Assembly (NCBI RefSeq): GCF_000816145.1
Contig: NZ_CP007141.1
Span: forward strand, 124,001 to 188,000
Direction of reading: 5' to 3'
Length of the DNA stretch: 64,000 bases
Source: Pseudothermotoga hypogea DSM 11164 = NBRC 106472
Lineage (GTDB): Bacteria; Thermotogota; Thermotogae; Thermotogales; DSM-5069
The stretch's first letter is position 1; each line of letters opens with the position of its first letter. Positions 56,154-63,932 of this stretch are shown piece after piece. A program made the position numbers and the translations under genes. The notes beneath the pieces are model-generated. The model did not search any database, was not told the origin of the DNA, and saw only the letters and a program-made list of their open reading frames with translations.

Positions 56154-56621
56154 TCACCACCGCAGATGGGCAAACGCTCTGTTCGCCTCCGCCATCTTGT
56201 GGACATCTTCCCTCTTCTTGACAGCGGCTCCCGTTCCTTGATACGAAGCTATCAGCTCTTCGGCGAGTTTCAAATACATGGGACGTCCTTTCTTTGCTCG
56301 CGCCGCGTTGACTATCCAGCGCAAGGCAAGCGAGGTTTTCCTCGGTTCCTGCACCTCGATCGGTACCTGGTACGTTGCACCACCAACTCGTCTTGGTCGA
56401 ACCTCGAGCACCGGTCTGACGTTATCGAGGGCTTTTTGGAAGACCTCGAGCGGATCTTTACCTGTCTTTTCCCTAATGTAGTCGAAAGCCTTGTAGACGA
56501 TCTTCTGCGCAACAGTCTTTTTGCCATCCCACATGATCCTGTTTATCAACTTCGCCACCAACACATCACCATAAACAGGGTCTGGCGCTATTTTTCTGAC
56601 CTCTGCTCTCCTTCTTCTCAC
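56154..56621 (-). CDS. rpsG: Ribosomal protein S7
   Basis: Small-subunit head assembly protein, 155 aa. [29 protein letters not shown] at the start and [13 protein letters not shown] at the end are typical. GTG 56621 is the start: GGAGGT lies 7 bases before. The upstream TTG at 56636 is inside that site. Confidence 0.97.
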   Translation of the reverse strand: MRRRRAEVRKIAPDPVYGDVLVAKLINRIMWDGKKTVAQKIVYKAFDYIREKTGKDPLEVFQKALDNVRPVLEVRPRRVGGATYQVPIEVQEPRKTSLALRWIVNAARAKKGRPMYLKLAEELIASYQGTGAAVKKREDVHKMAEANRAFAHLRW

Positions 56622-56639
56622 GCTACCAACCTCCAAACA

Positions 56640-57014
56640 TCACTTCTTCGGTCTCTTGGCACCGTACTTGCTCCTGGACTGTCTTCTGTTCTCAACGCCT
56701 GCCGCGTCCAAAGTTCCACGGATGATCTTGTACCTAATTCCGGGAAGGTCCTTGACCCTTCCACCCCTGACGAGGACAACAGAGTGTTCCTGCAGGTTGT
56801 GCCCGATTCCGGGTATGTATGCCGTTACCTCGATACCGTTGGACAACCTGACCCTCGCGATCTTCCTCAAGGCTGAGTTCGGCTTCTTTGGCGTCATCGT
56901 GGTGACACGAATACAAACACCGCGTTTCTGAGGGTTCCCCATCAGGGCTGGTGCCTTCGATTTTTCTACCTTCCTCTCGCGACCAAATCGGATTAACTGG
57001 TTTATGGTCGGCAT
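56640..57014 (-). CDS. rpsL: Ribosomal protein S12
   Basis: Decoding-centre protein and first gene of the superoperon, 124 aa. [48 protein letters not shown] and [22 protein letters not shown] are conserved. ATG 57014 follows GGGAGGTTT. The frame extends 21 codons upstream into the promoter region, which is not translated. Confidence 0.98.
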   Translation of the reverse strand: MPTINQLIRFGRERKVEKSKAPALMGNPQKRGVCIRVTTMTPKKPNSALRKIARVRLSNGIEVTAYIPGIGHNLQEHSVVLVRGGRVKDLPGIRYKIIRGTLDAAGVENRRQSRSKYGAKRPKK

Positions 57015-57048
57015 GAAAAACCTCCCTTCAACGACACACCGACTCGTC

Positions 57049-57077
57049 ATTTTATTACAAAACGCATGTTCTGTCAA
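57049..57077 (-). promoter_or_regulatory. Main promoter of the rpsL-to-rplQ superoperon
   Basis: On the minus strand a perfect TTGACA (57072-57077) and TAAAAT (57049-57054) are 17 bases apart. Expected start near 57042, about 28 bases before the rpsL ATG. It is the best-matching vegetative promoter in the window, fitting the high demand for these genes. Confidence 0.85.
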
Positions 57078-57103
57078 TCATGCAAAAAGCGTTCGCGAGA
57101 CTC

Positions 57104-57109
57104 ATTATA
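57104..57109 (-). promoter_or_regulatory. Possible second -10 box upstream of rpsL
   Basis: A perfect TATAAT reads on the minus strand 27 bases behind the main -35. A TTGTAT at 57129-57134 lies 19 bases before it, a long spacing. It could be a tandem promoter for the ribosomal operon. Confidence 0.4.
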
Positions 57110-57170
57110 CTACCCGGCAACGCAGAAAATACAACAACGGTTTGAAATTATCTTTAACGCTCATTTGAAC

Positions 57171-57680
57171 TCAGTACTCTATACCCTTTCTCGCTTGGAT
57201 TCCCCTCGAATAATAATGTTTCACCTCTACCATCTCTGTCACCAGATCCGCTACGTCTATCAACTCTGGAGGAGCGTACCTTCCCGTGATGATGAGCTCG
57301 GTTCTTTCGTGCCTGTTCGAAACGACGTCGAGTAAATCTTGCACGTTGAACAAACCAAGATAGACGGCCACGTTGGCTTCGTCCATCACGACGATGTCGT
57401 ACTCACCGCTGCTGACCACTTCACGACAACGATTTAATCCCTGCTTGGCCAACTTCGTGTCTTCCTCGTCGGGTTCTCCGTGGATGAACTTCGGCCTTCC
57501 GAACCTCTCCAAGGTGACGTTCTCGAAGCACTGCAATGAGTGTAGTTCGCCGTAGTCCATTCCTTTCAGGAACTGTGCGACGTACACCTTCATCTTGTGC
57601 CCGAGCGCCCTCAGTACCAGACCGAGTGCCGCGGTCGTTTTACCCTTTCCGTTCCCCGTGTAGACGTGGACGTATCCCAT
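57171..57680 (-). CDS. Cob(I)alamin adenosyltransferase, CobA/CobO type
   Basis: Transfers adenosyl from ATP to cob(I)alamin to make coenzyme B12 or its precursors. P-loop GNGKGKTT at residues 9-16, VYVAQFLKGMDYGEL, IVVMDEANVAVYLGL and LIITGRYAPPELI match the family. 169 aa. It lies 11 bases after tmcAL. No other B12 gene and no B12 riboswitch is seen nearby. A gap of about 150 bases to rpsL holds the ribosomal promoters but no clear terminator. Confidence 0.93.
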   Translation of the reverse strand: MGYVHVYTGNGKGKTTAALGLVLRALGHKMKVYVAQFLKGMDYGELHSLQCFENVTLERFGRPKFIHGEPDEEDTKLAKQGLNRCREVVSSGEYDIVVMDEANVAVYLGLFNVQDLLDVVSNRHERTELIITGRYAPPELIDVADLVTEMVEVKHYYSRGIQARKGIEY

Positions 57681-57691
57681 AACTTCGCCTC

Positions 57692-58978
57692 CTATCCAAT
57701 CACGATCGGTGGAATTTTGAAATCCTTGTCACCGATCCTTTCTGAGTGCTTTGGAAACAGTAGCGCGTGCAACGAGGTGGCCTTGATGTCGTAGAGCAGT
57801 TGTTGCTCGAACAGTTGAGGATCGAGTTGGAACCTTTCAGGTTTCTTCATCGCTTGCTCTAACACCTTTCTGTACAGTGAACAGAGAGAAATGATCGGCA
57901 CGCGCGAAACTCGCTTCATCTTCGAGAGCAGTTCTCTGCCTCTGGATGAGAACCCCAGAACTCTTAGATACTGTGGTCCGAGTGAATTTGATCTTTCGAC
58001 AAACTCGCCTGTGATATCGAACAGCGCATAGAGACAGAGTCGCCTGATCTTACTGAGGGTGAAGCGCTTACTCTTCACGCAGGAAAAGAAATCTTCCAAG
58101 TTCGTCGTTTTCACTGCGCAGTCGACGAAACGTTTGTCCAAACCCTCATCGAACCCGTGCAATCTTTGAAGCTGCGATCTGTCCATAAGTCTCAACTTGG
58201 ACAGGATCATCGTTTCCATGTGTTGTAGAAACACGGGGCCTCTTCCTTCGTTCAGCTCGCGCGAGATGATCCTGAGGCTGCTCGTTGGCAAGGCTTTGCT
58301 TATCTTGTCCCATTCTCCATTGGAAATGCACTTTCTTATCGCAGTGGCGCTTGAGAACTTCCCCTGGAACCTTTCATCCCTGTCTTCTGCTCCAACCCTC
58401 CTCACGACGTGTGGTTTTATCGGACTGTTCAAGAGCATGATTGACCTGATATACTCGATGCCGAGTATATCGTTAGATTTTTCGATCTTCAGCACTTCCT
58501 TCGGTTCCATCGCTTTGGTGATTTCGAAGTACTTCATCAAGGCGTACTTTCTCGCGTTTGGAAAAGAGTGTCCCTTCTTCAACTCCTCTCTCATCAGCTC
58601 GGGGAAAGGATCGGGTTGTCTCACCATAACCTCCGCGATCGTTTGAAGAAAACTCAAATCTGCCGATTCGCTCCCGAAAACTATGTCGGTCACGACGCCA
58701 GTGTTGTGGAGTGACCACACCGCACCGCGTGCAAAACCGCCGGCATCCTGAACCGCGTAGATGAACGGAAGTTCCAGAACAACGTCCACACCGTTCAAAA
58801 GAGCTATCTCAGCACGTGAGAACTTGTCTATTATGGCCGGCTCGCCCCTCTGGCAGAAACTGCCACTCATCACAGCCACAACGTAGTCTGGATTGATGAG
58901 CTCCTTGGCCTTCGTCAAATGGTAAAGATGACCGTTGTGAAAGGGGTTGTACTCCACTATCACGCCGAGTACTCTCAT
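57692..58978 (-). CDS. tmcAL: tRNA(Met) cytidine acetate ligase TmcAL (YlbM family)
   Basis: HIGH-type nucleotidyltransferase family; the Bacillus member uses ATP and acetate to acetylate C34 of elongator tRNA-Met. GVIVEYNPFHNGHLYHL with H14xxH17 is the nucleotide-binding motif, and MSGSFCQRGEPAI, DVVLELPFIYAVQ and LGIEYIRSIM are diagnostic. 428 aa. ATG overlaps the membrane-protein stop as ATGA. Family assignment is secure; the reaction is inferred from the Bacillus enzyme. Confidence 0.93.
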   Translation of the reverse strand: MRVLGVIVEYNPFHNGHLYHLTKAKELINPDYVVAVMSGSFCQRGEPAIIDKFSRAEIALLNGVDVVLELPFIYAVQDAGGFARGAVWSLHNTGVVTDIVFGSESADLSFLQTIAEVMVRQPDPFPELMREELKKGHSFPNARKYALMKYFEITKAMEPKEVLKIEKSNDILGIEYIRSIMLLNSPIKPHVVRRVGAEDRDERFQGKFSSATAIRKCISNGEWDKISKALPTSSLRIISRELNEGRGPVFLQHMETMILSKLRLMDRSQLQRLHGFDEGLDKRFVDCAVKTTNLEDFFSCVKSKRFTLSKIRRLCLYALFDITGEFVERSNSLGPQYLRVLGFSSRGRELLSKMKRVSRVPIISLCSLYRKVLEQAMKKPERFQLDPQLFEQQLLYDIKATSLHALLFPKHSERIGDKDFKIPPIVIG

Positions 58979-59427
58979 GAGCTGTACCTCTCCATCCTGA
59001 TCAAACTGAACTGGAAAGAGAAGAAGATCAACGATAACGCCAGCAAACCAACCGACACGAGTTTCACCAGGCCGATCTCACCGTAAGATCCAAGTAGATC
59101 ATAGGCAAACCATCCGAAACCGCTCACAACCATTCTGTAGATCTGAATAGCTATCGAGAGCGCACTCGAAGAAAACGCGAAGGAGAGAAAAACAACATGG
59201 TTGTCCCCATTCGCTTTCGCCAGCGAATAAAGACAAATGCACATTCCTGAAGCCAAGAAAGACAATGCGAAGGCCAAGAACCACCTCGAACTCTTCACTG
59301 TAACGTTCAAAATGTCGTTCAGGAAGGGTGAAGCGTAGCTCAAGAGTGAATAGCCGATGAGCATGACAAGACCGAACGTACTCCACAGTACGCCTATGAT
59401 GAGGGCCAAATAGAGCACGGTTTTCAC
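58975..59427 (-). CDS. Unknown four-helix membrane protein
   Basis: Not recognised. Four hydrophobic segments at about residues 1-28, 45-68, 78-100 and 118-143 of 150 aa. No charged catalytic motif; the helices contain many Ser and aromatic residues. GTG 59427 is chosen because GAGGTGG lies 5 bases before; two in-frame GTGs at 59433 and 59436 fall in that site. It is packed between uvrC (15 bases) and tmcAL (4-base overlap), so it is co-transcribed with a DNA repair and a tRNA modification gene. Confidence 0.8.
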   Translation of the reverse strand: MKTVLYLALIIGVLWSTFGLVMLIGYSLLSYASPFLNDILNVTVKSSRWFLAFALSFLASGMCICLYSLAKANGDNHVVFLSFAFSSSALSIAIQIYRMVVSGFGWFAYDLLGSYGEIGLVKLVSVGLLALSLIFFSFQFSLIRMERYSS

Positions 59428-59442
59428 AGACACCACCTCGCT

Positions 59443-61116
59443 TCATACTTTCGATACGAGCAATTTTGCCAGTCGTTCACTTCCCAAGATTTTTGCCAGT
59501 TCCTCGATCGAAGCTTCCCTGATCTGCTGAAGACTGCTGAATTTCTGCAACAACTTTTTCCTCCTCTTCGGACCTATCATTGGTATTGTCTCTATGATCG
59601 ACTCGAGCAGATACTTGTCTCTCAATTTTTGATGGAAAGTGTTGGCGAACCTGTGTGCTTCATCTCTTATCACCACGAGTAAGCGTATCACGGGATGATC
59701 CTTTGGCAGAGACATTTCACCTTCGTTCGTGCAAACTGTCTCTTCTGCCTTGGCCAAACCGACAACGGCACACTCTTTCTTGATCTCACGCAGACCGTCG
59801 AATGCTGCCCGAACCTGTGCAATTCCTCCATCCACGAAGACCAGATCGGGGGTTTGATGCTTTGAGTATCTACGTTTCACCACTTCCCGAATGGCGGCCG
59901 GATCGTCGTTAGCCACGCTTTGGAGTTTGTAATGCCTGTACAACGATTTAATGGGCAGGCCGTCTTTGAACACGACGAGGGAAGCCACCGTGAGTTGGCC
60001 TTGCAGGTGTGCCACATCGATACCATCTATGGTCCTCGGAACGTTCTGAAGTTTAAGCAGTTCTTTGAGCTGTTCAAGCGCTTTGATGCTGAGTTCCAGT
60101 TTCTGTGCGCTCAGCTGAGCGTTCTCCAAAGCCTTCCTGAGCAGTTCTGCCTCCGTTTCATCTGCCGGAGGCCTTATTTGTGCTTGGAGCTTCAACTTTA
60201 CAGGTCTTCTTGTCAGAACCAGCTCCGGAAGTTCGTTTCTGTTGACTACGTAGTAGTGAAACAGAAAATTTTCGATCCTGGTTGAATCCAGGCTGTAGTT
60301 GAGTTTCGCTACGATGTTTCCACCTCTCACGCGCAGCACGACATAACATCTGCCATTGTTTCCGATGACGTCCAAATTTCGCCACGGTTCGAGCACCACG
60401 CCCTGGTTTTCCAGAAGTCGCTGCAGATTCAGAAGAAGATCTCTGTACTTGGCGGCGTTTTCGAAGTCAAGCATGGAGGCGTGCTTTTTCATCTTCTCTT
60501 CAAGAAGTTTGAAAGTTTCCCGTGTCTCACCCTTCAAAAACCTTCTCAGCGGTTCGATGCTCAAATTGACGTACGTTTCTGGATCTATCCCTGAAGAACA
60601 GGGTGCAAGGCATCTGTGTAGGTGGTACTCCGCGCACGGTTTCTTCACCCTCTTCAAATCTCTCTCACACGTTCTGAACTGGTACACCTGTTGCAAATAG
60701 TCCAGCAAGTTTCTCAACAACGTGATGTTCGTGTATGGACCGTGGTATTCTCCTTCGAGACTTCGCTTTCTCACTATTCTCACCAAGGGGAAGTCTTCCT
60801 TCGTGATCTCAACGTAGGGATAATACTCGCTCTCTTTGAGCATGACGTTGTACTTGGGCTTGTGCTGAAAGATCAAACTGGCTTCCAACAAGAGTGCCTC
60901 TTTTTCGTTGGAAACCACCAGATAGTCCAGTTCGAGGGCTTCCTTCATCAGTGCCTGCACCTTCGCATTCTTTCTATGCGACGAATCGCTGAAGTAAGTC
61001 ATCAATCTGCGGCGCAGATCCTTGGCTTTACCTATGTAAAGATACTCTTTGTCTCCATAAAAGATGTACACACCTGGTTTATTCGGAGCGAGCTCTGCCT
61101 TCCTTCGAAGATCCAC
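59443..61116 (-). CDS. uvrC: Excinuclease ABC subunit C (UvrC)
   Basis: Makes both cuts in nucleotide-excision repair. The GIY-YIG nuclease is at the start (PGVYIFYGDKEYLYIGKAKDLRRRL), the UvrB-binding UVR motif near residue 205 (FENAAKYRDLLLNLQRL), the RNase H-like nuclease with DGIDVAHLQGQLTVASLVVFKDG and FVDGGIAQVRAA, and a C-terminal helix-hairpin-helix (IPMIGPKRRKKLLQKF). 557 aa, slightly shorter than the E. coli enzyme. GTG 61116 follows GGAGGT by 6 bases. mfd, its pathway partner, is in another unit of this window. Confidence 0.97.
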   Translation of the reverse strand: MDLRRKAELAPNKPGVYIFYGDKEYLYIGKAKDLRRRLMTYFSDSSHRKNAKVQALMKEALELDYLVVSNEKEALLLEASLIFQHKPKYNVMLKESEYYPYVEITKEDFPLVRIVRKRSLEGEYHGPYTNITLLRNLLDYLQQVYQFRTCERDLKRVKKPCAEYHLHRCLAPCSSGIDPETYVNLSIEPLRRFLKGETRETFKLLEEKMKKHASMLDFENAAKYRDLLLNLQRLLENQGVVLEPWRNLDVIGNNGRCYVVLRVRGGNIVAKLNYSLDSTRIENFLFHYYVVNRNELPELVLTRRPVKLKLQAQIRPPADETEAELLRKALENAQLSAQKLELSIKALEQLKELLKLQNVPRTIDGIDVAHLQGQLTVASLVVFKDGLPIKSLYRHYKLQSVANDDPAAIREVVKRRYSKHQTPDLVFVDGGIAQVRAAFDGLREIKKECAVVGLAKAEETVCTNEGEMSLPKDHPVIRLLVVIRDEAHRFANTFHQKLRDKYLLESIIETIPMIGPKRRKKLLQKFSSLQQIREASIEELAKILGSERLAKLLVSKV

Positions 61117-61136
61117 AGTTTGACCTCCAACCTCTT

Positions 61137-61164
61137 ATTTTACTCTGTCGTTCTTCACTGGCAA
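61137..61164 (-). promoter_or_regulatory. Promoter of the uvrC operon
   Basis: TTGCCA (61159-61164) and TAAAAT (61137-61142) on the minus strand, spaced 16 bases. The start point is expected near 61130, about 14 bases before the uvrC GTG. Its -35 stands 9 bases from the -35 of the divergent feo promoter. Confidence 0.7.
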
Positions 61165-61173
61165 GAAAAGTCC

Positions 61174-61202
61174 TTGACGTTCCCAAGGGGTGGTGGTAAT
61201 AT
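61174..61202 (+). promoter_or_regulatory. Promoter of feoAB
   Basis: TTGACG at 61174-61179 and TAATAT at 61197-61202, 17 bases apart. The start point, near 61209, falls inside the palindromic operator that follows, a layout suited to repression. Confidence 0.75.
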
Positions 61203-61206
61203 TATT

Positions 61207-61225
61207 ATTGAGAATGAATCTCAAT
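61207..61225 (+). promoter_or_regulatory. Palindromic operator, probable iron-regulator (Fur/DtxR-type) site
   Basis: ATTGAGA and TCTCAAT form a perfect 7-base inverted repeat around ATGAA. It covers the predicted transcription start of feoAB. The core TGAGAATGAATCTCA resembles Fur-type sites in size and AT-rich symmetry but differs from the classic box, so Fur, DtxR or another metal repressor could bind. The regulator gene is not in the window. Confidence 0.65.
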
Positions 61226-61246
61226 AAGAAGAGGGGAGATGGCACC

Positions 61247-61684
61247 ATGTCGCTCTCGGATGTTCCCGTAGGCTTTGAGGCAAAGATAATTTCCGTACCG
61301 GATGATGACGTGGGCAGCAGGCTGTTATCCATAGGTTTTGTTCCGGGCAACAGCGTGAAGGTGATCAGCTGTGCTCCCTTAGGCGATCCGAGAGTCTACA
61401 TGGTCATGGGTAAGATGGTGACGCTGAGAAACGATGAGGCCAAGCGAATCCAAGTGTCTATGGAGGATGAAATAGAACAACTCTCGAACGTTACCGAGGG
61501 AAGCTGGCGGGTTATTCATCTGGTCGGAGGGCGGAATTTTCGTGACAAGCTCAGATCCATGGGCATCGACATCGGCAGCACCGTGAAAGTCATTTCGAAG
61601 GGTGTCGTCGAAACGAACAGAGGAGTGTTCAGGATAGGCTTGGGGATGGCCAGAAGGATCTACCTCAGGAGGGATGATGTTTGA
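61247..61684 (+). CDS. feoA: FeoA protein with two tandem FeoA domains
   Basis: Small SH3-like cytoplasmic partner of the FeoB iron transporter. Usual FeoA has about 75-85 aa; this one has 145 aa and two copies. The first is about residues 1-73 (LSDVPVGFEAKIISV, GSRLLSIGFVPGNSVKVIS) and the second about 74-145 (LSNVTEGSWRVIHLVGG, RDKLRSMGIDIGSTVKVIS). ATG 61247 follows GAGGGGAGAT; other in-frame starts (61214, 61190) fall in the operator and promoter. Its stop overlaps the feoB TTG as TTGA. Confidence 0.93.
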   Translation: MSLSDVPVGFEAKIISVPDDDVGSRLLSIGFVPGNSVKVISCAPLGDPRVYMVMGKMVTLRNDEAKRIQVSMEDEIEQLSNVTEGSWRVIHLVGGRNFRDKLRSMGIDIGSTVKVISKGVVETNRGVFRIGLGMARRIYLRRDDV

Positions 61685-63612
61685 CAATCCGGGTCGCACT
61701 CTGCGGAAATCCCAACGTTGGAAAGACCAGTTTGTTCAACGCACTCACTGGCATGAGACAGTACGTTGCCAACTGGCCGGGTGTAACAGTCGAGGTCAAA
61801 GAAGGTGTGAGGAGTTGGAAGGGTCATCAGCTCATCATCACAGATTTACCGGGTACTTACAGCTTGTTCGCCACTTCGTTGGACGAAAAGATAGCGAGAG
61901 ATTTTCTCCTCTACAACACCCCTGACGTTGTCGTGGTGGTCGCTGATGCACTTTCGATGGAACAGGGATTGTACCTTCTTTTGGAAATACTCGAACTCGA
62001 GGCCAGAGCCATTTTGGTTGTGAATGCAATAGACGAGGCCAAAAAGAAAGGATTGATCATAGATAAGCAAGAACTTTCGAAACATCTGAAGGTGCCCGTC
62101 GTGCTCACGAGCGCGCTGACCGGCGAGGGCATACATGAGCTGCTGGATTGCATAGTCTCAACGGCCTCCACGGAACAGAAGAAGGTGCTCTTCAACTTCA
62201 GCGACGAAACCGAGAAAATGATCCAACAACTGGCCACGTTGATAAAAACCCAGGTTGGTGAATCGGCTTCACGTTGGTTCGCTATAAAGTACCTCGAGGG
62301 AGATCCGCACACGGTGGAACAACTCTCGCGTTTCGATCTTCAATCAAGCGTCAAGCCAGGGAGTTTGAAGAGCCAAATCGCTCGAGAACGTTACGATCAC
62401 ATCCAGCTCATCGTCAAGGAATCGGTCGCGGCAATTTCCAAGGAACTTTCCATGAGCGAAGCCATCGATCACGTTCTGACCCACAAATTCATTGGCATAC
62501 CAGTGTTCCTCGCACTGATGTATCTGGCGTTCAAGTTTGCTTTTGAAACGGTCCAACCGCTGAGCGATCTACTCGAGAACACGTTCAGTCGTTTGGCAGA
62601 CCTCGTGACGGCTCACTTGGGTGATGGAATGATCGCCTCGATGCTCGCCGATGGAGTCTTAGGTGGCGTGGGTGCCGTACTCGTTTTCGTTCCGAACATT
62701 TTCGCGCTCTTTTTCTTGCTTGGAATAATGGAAGATTCAGGCTATCTACCACGAGCCGCTTTCGTCATGGATAGAGTCATGTACAGTCTGAAACTGTCAG
62801 GCAGGTCTTTCATGTCCTTCCTCCTCGGTTTCGGATGCTCTGTACCCGCGGTGCTTTCAACCAGGGGCATGCCGGACACACGGGAGAGGATTGTGTCCGT
62901 GCTGTCTGTTCCCTTCATCTCCTGCAGTGCTCGATTGCCGGTTTATCTTCTGATCGCATCGATCTTCTTCAGCCGAAACCAAGGTATGGTGGTTTTCTCA
63001 ATCTATCTGCTGAGCATGTTCGCCGCCATGATCAGCTCACTCGTCTTGAACAAGGTCATTTTCAAAGGTCAACGCAGCGTTTTCATTCTCGAACTTCCAA
63101 GGTACAGACTGCCGTCTTTCAAGAATCTTACGCTGTACACGTGGCTGAGGGGTAAACATTTCCTTGTCAAGGCAGGCACGATCATCTTCGTATCCTCGCT
63201 CGTCCTCTGGGCGCTGATGTACTTTCCAAATCCAAACGATGTGACACAGTCGTTCGCTGCACAGATTGGTAGAGCGGTCTCGTTCGTTCTCAAGCCTTTG
63301 AAGTTCGACTGGCGTGCTTCTACGGCCCTGTTCTTCGGTGTCGCGGCGAAGGAGATCATAGTTTCGACGTTCGGCATGCTGTTCAACACGACGGACGAAG
63401 GCCTGGCGGCACAACTTTCACAGTTGTTTGACCCCGTGACGGCGTTCAGTTTCATCGTCTTCGTCATGGCGTACATTCCGTGCTTCGCAACGCTCGCGAC
63501 CATCAAGTCGGAGATCGGTACCAAGTACGTAGTCATCACAATCTTCTACAGTCTCTTCATCGCTTACGTGTTGGCACTCGCTGTGAGAATGATGGGAGGT
63601 ATCTTCGTATGA
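61681..63612 (+). CDS. feoB: Ferrous iron transport protein FeoB
   Basis: Membrane Fe(II) transporter with a cytoplasmic GTPase domain, 643 aa. G1 GNPNVGKT at residues 9-16, G3 DLPG at 55-58, G4 NAID at 115-118. The membrane part starts near residue 270 with two gate halves; GCSVPAVLSTRGMPDTRERI and FISCSARLPVYLLI hold the conserved cysteines, and FFGVAAKEIIVSTFG is in the second half. TTG 61681 follows AGGAGGGATGATG. It overlaps feoA and the next gene by 4 bases each. Confidence 0.97.
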   Translation: MTIRVALCGNPNVGKTSLFNALTGMRQYVANWPGVTVEVKEGVRSWKGHQLIITDLPGTYSLFATSLDEKIARDFLLYNTPDVVVVVADALSMEQGLYLLLEILELEARAILVVNAIDEAKKKGLIIDKQELSKHLKVPVVLTSALTGEGIHELLDCIVSTASTEQKKVLFNFSDETEKMIQQLATLIKTQVGESASRWFAIKYLEGDPHTVEQLSRFDLQSSVKPGSLKSQIARERYDHIQLIVKESVAAISKELSMSEAIDHVLTHKFIGIPVFLALMYLAFKFAFETVQPLSDLLENTFSRLADLVTAHLGDGMIASMLADGVLGGVGAVLVFVPNIFALFFLLGIMEDSGYLPRAAFVMDRVMYSLKLSGRSFMSFLLGFGCSVPAVLSTRGMPDTRERIVSVLSVPFISCSARLPVYLLIASIFFSRNQGMVVFSIYLLSMFAAMISSLVLNKVIFKGQRSVFILELPRYRLPSFKNLTLYTWLRGKHFLVKAGTIIFVSSLVLWALMYFPNPNDVTQSFAAQIGRAVSFVLKPLKFDWRASTALFFGVAAKEIIVSTFGMLFNTTDEGLAAQLSQLFDPVTAFSFIVFVMAYIPCFATLATIKSEIGTKYVVITIFYSLFIAYVLALAVRMMGGIFV

Positions 63613-63932
63613 AGTTCCTTCTCTTGATTGAATGGCTGGCAGCGTTCTTGCTGTTTTTCTTGATGCTGAAAGACGACGCCATGCTTGCCTTTTGTGTGCT
63701 CATCTTTTCGCTCATCTATTTGTTCGGTCTCTTGGAATCAAGGAAAGATCCTCAGAGGATACACGCACACGGCATGGTTGGGGGCATCATGTTCTTCGTT
63801 GCCGCAGTTTTGACCTTTCTGAACGATCTGGCGAGGTTTGAGTTGAAGTTCAACCTGTCCAGGACTCTTTTGATTCTACTTGGTCTGGTGGGCCTGATCC
63901 AGGCACGTGCGGTGAGAAAGCAGTTCAAATGA
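63609..63932 (+). CDS. Small membrane protein after feoB
   Basis: Not recognised. 107 aa with three or four hydrophobic segments (about residues 3-20, 25-43, 55-72 and 83-98). There is a short basic loop with RKDPQRIHAHGMVGG. ATG 63609 overlaps the feoB stop as ATGA, so it is made with the iron transporter. It does not look like the winged-helix FeoC. It could be an accessory of FeoB or a general small membrane protein. Its end overlaps the convergent permease by 8 bases. Confidence 0.82.
   Translation: MKFLLLIEWLAAFLLFFLMLKDDAMLAFCVLIFSLIYLFGLLESRKDPQRIHAHGMVGGIMFFVAAVLTFLNDLARFELKFNLSRTLLILLGLVGLIQARAVRKQFK

Noticed and set aside
57015-57170. B12 riboswitch near the cobalamin adenosyltransferase
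   Set aside because: The gap lies downstream of that gene and holds ribosomal promoters; the upstream gap is only 11 bases.
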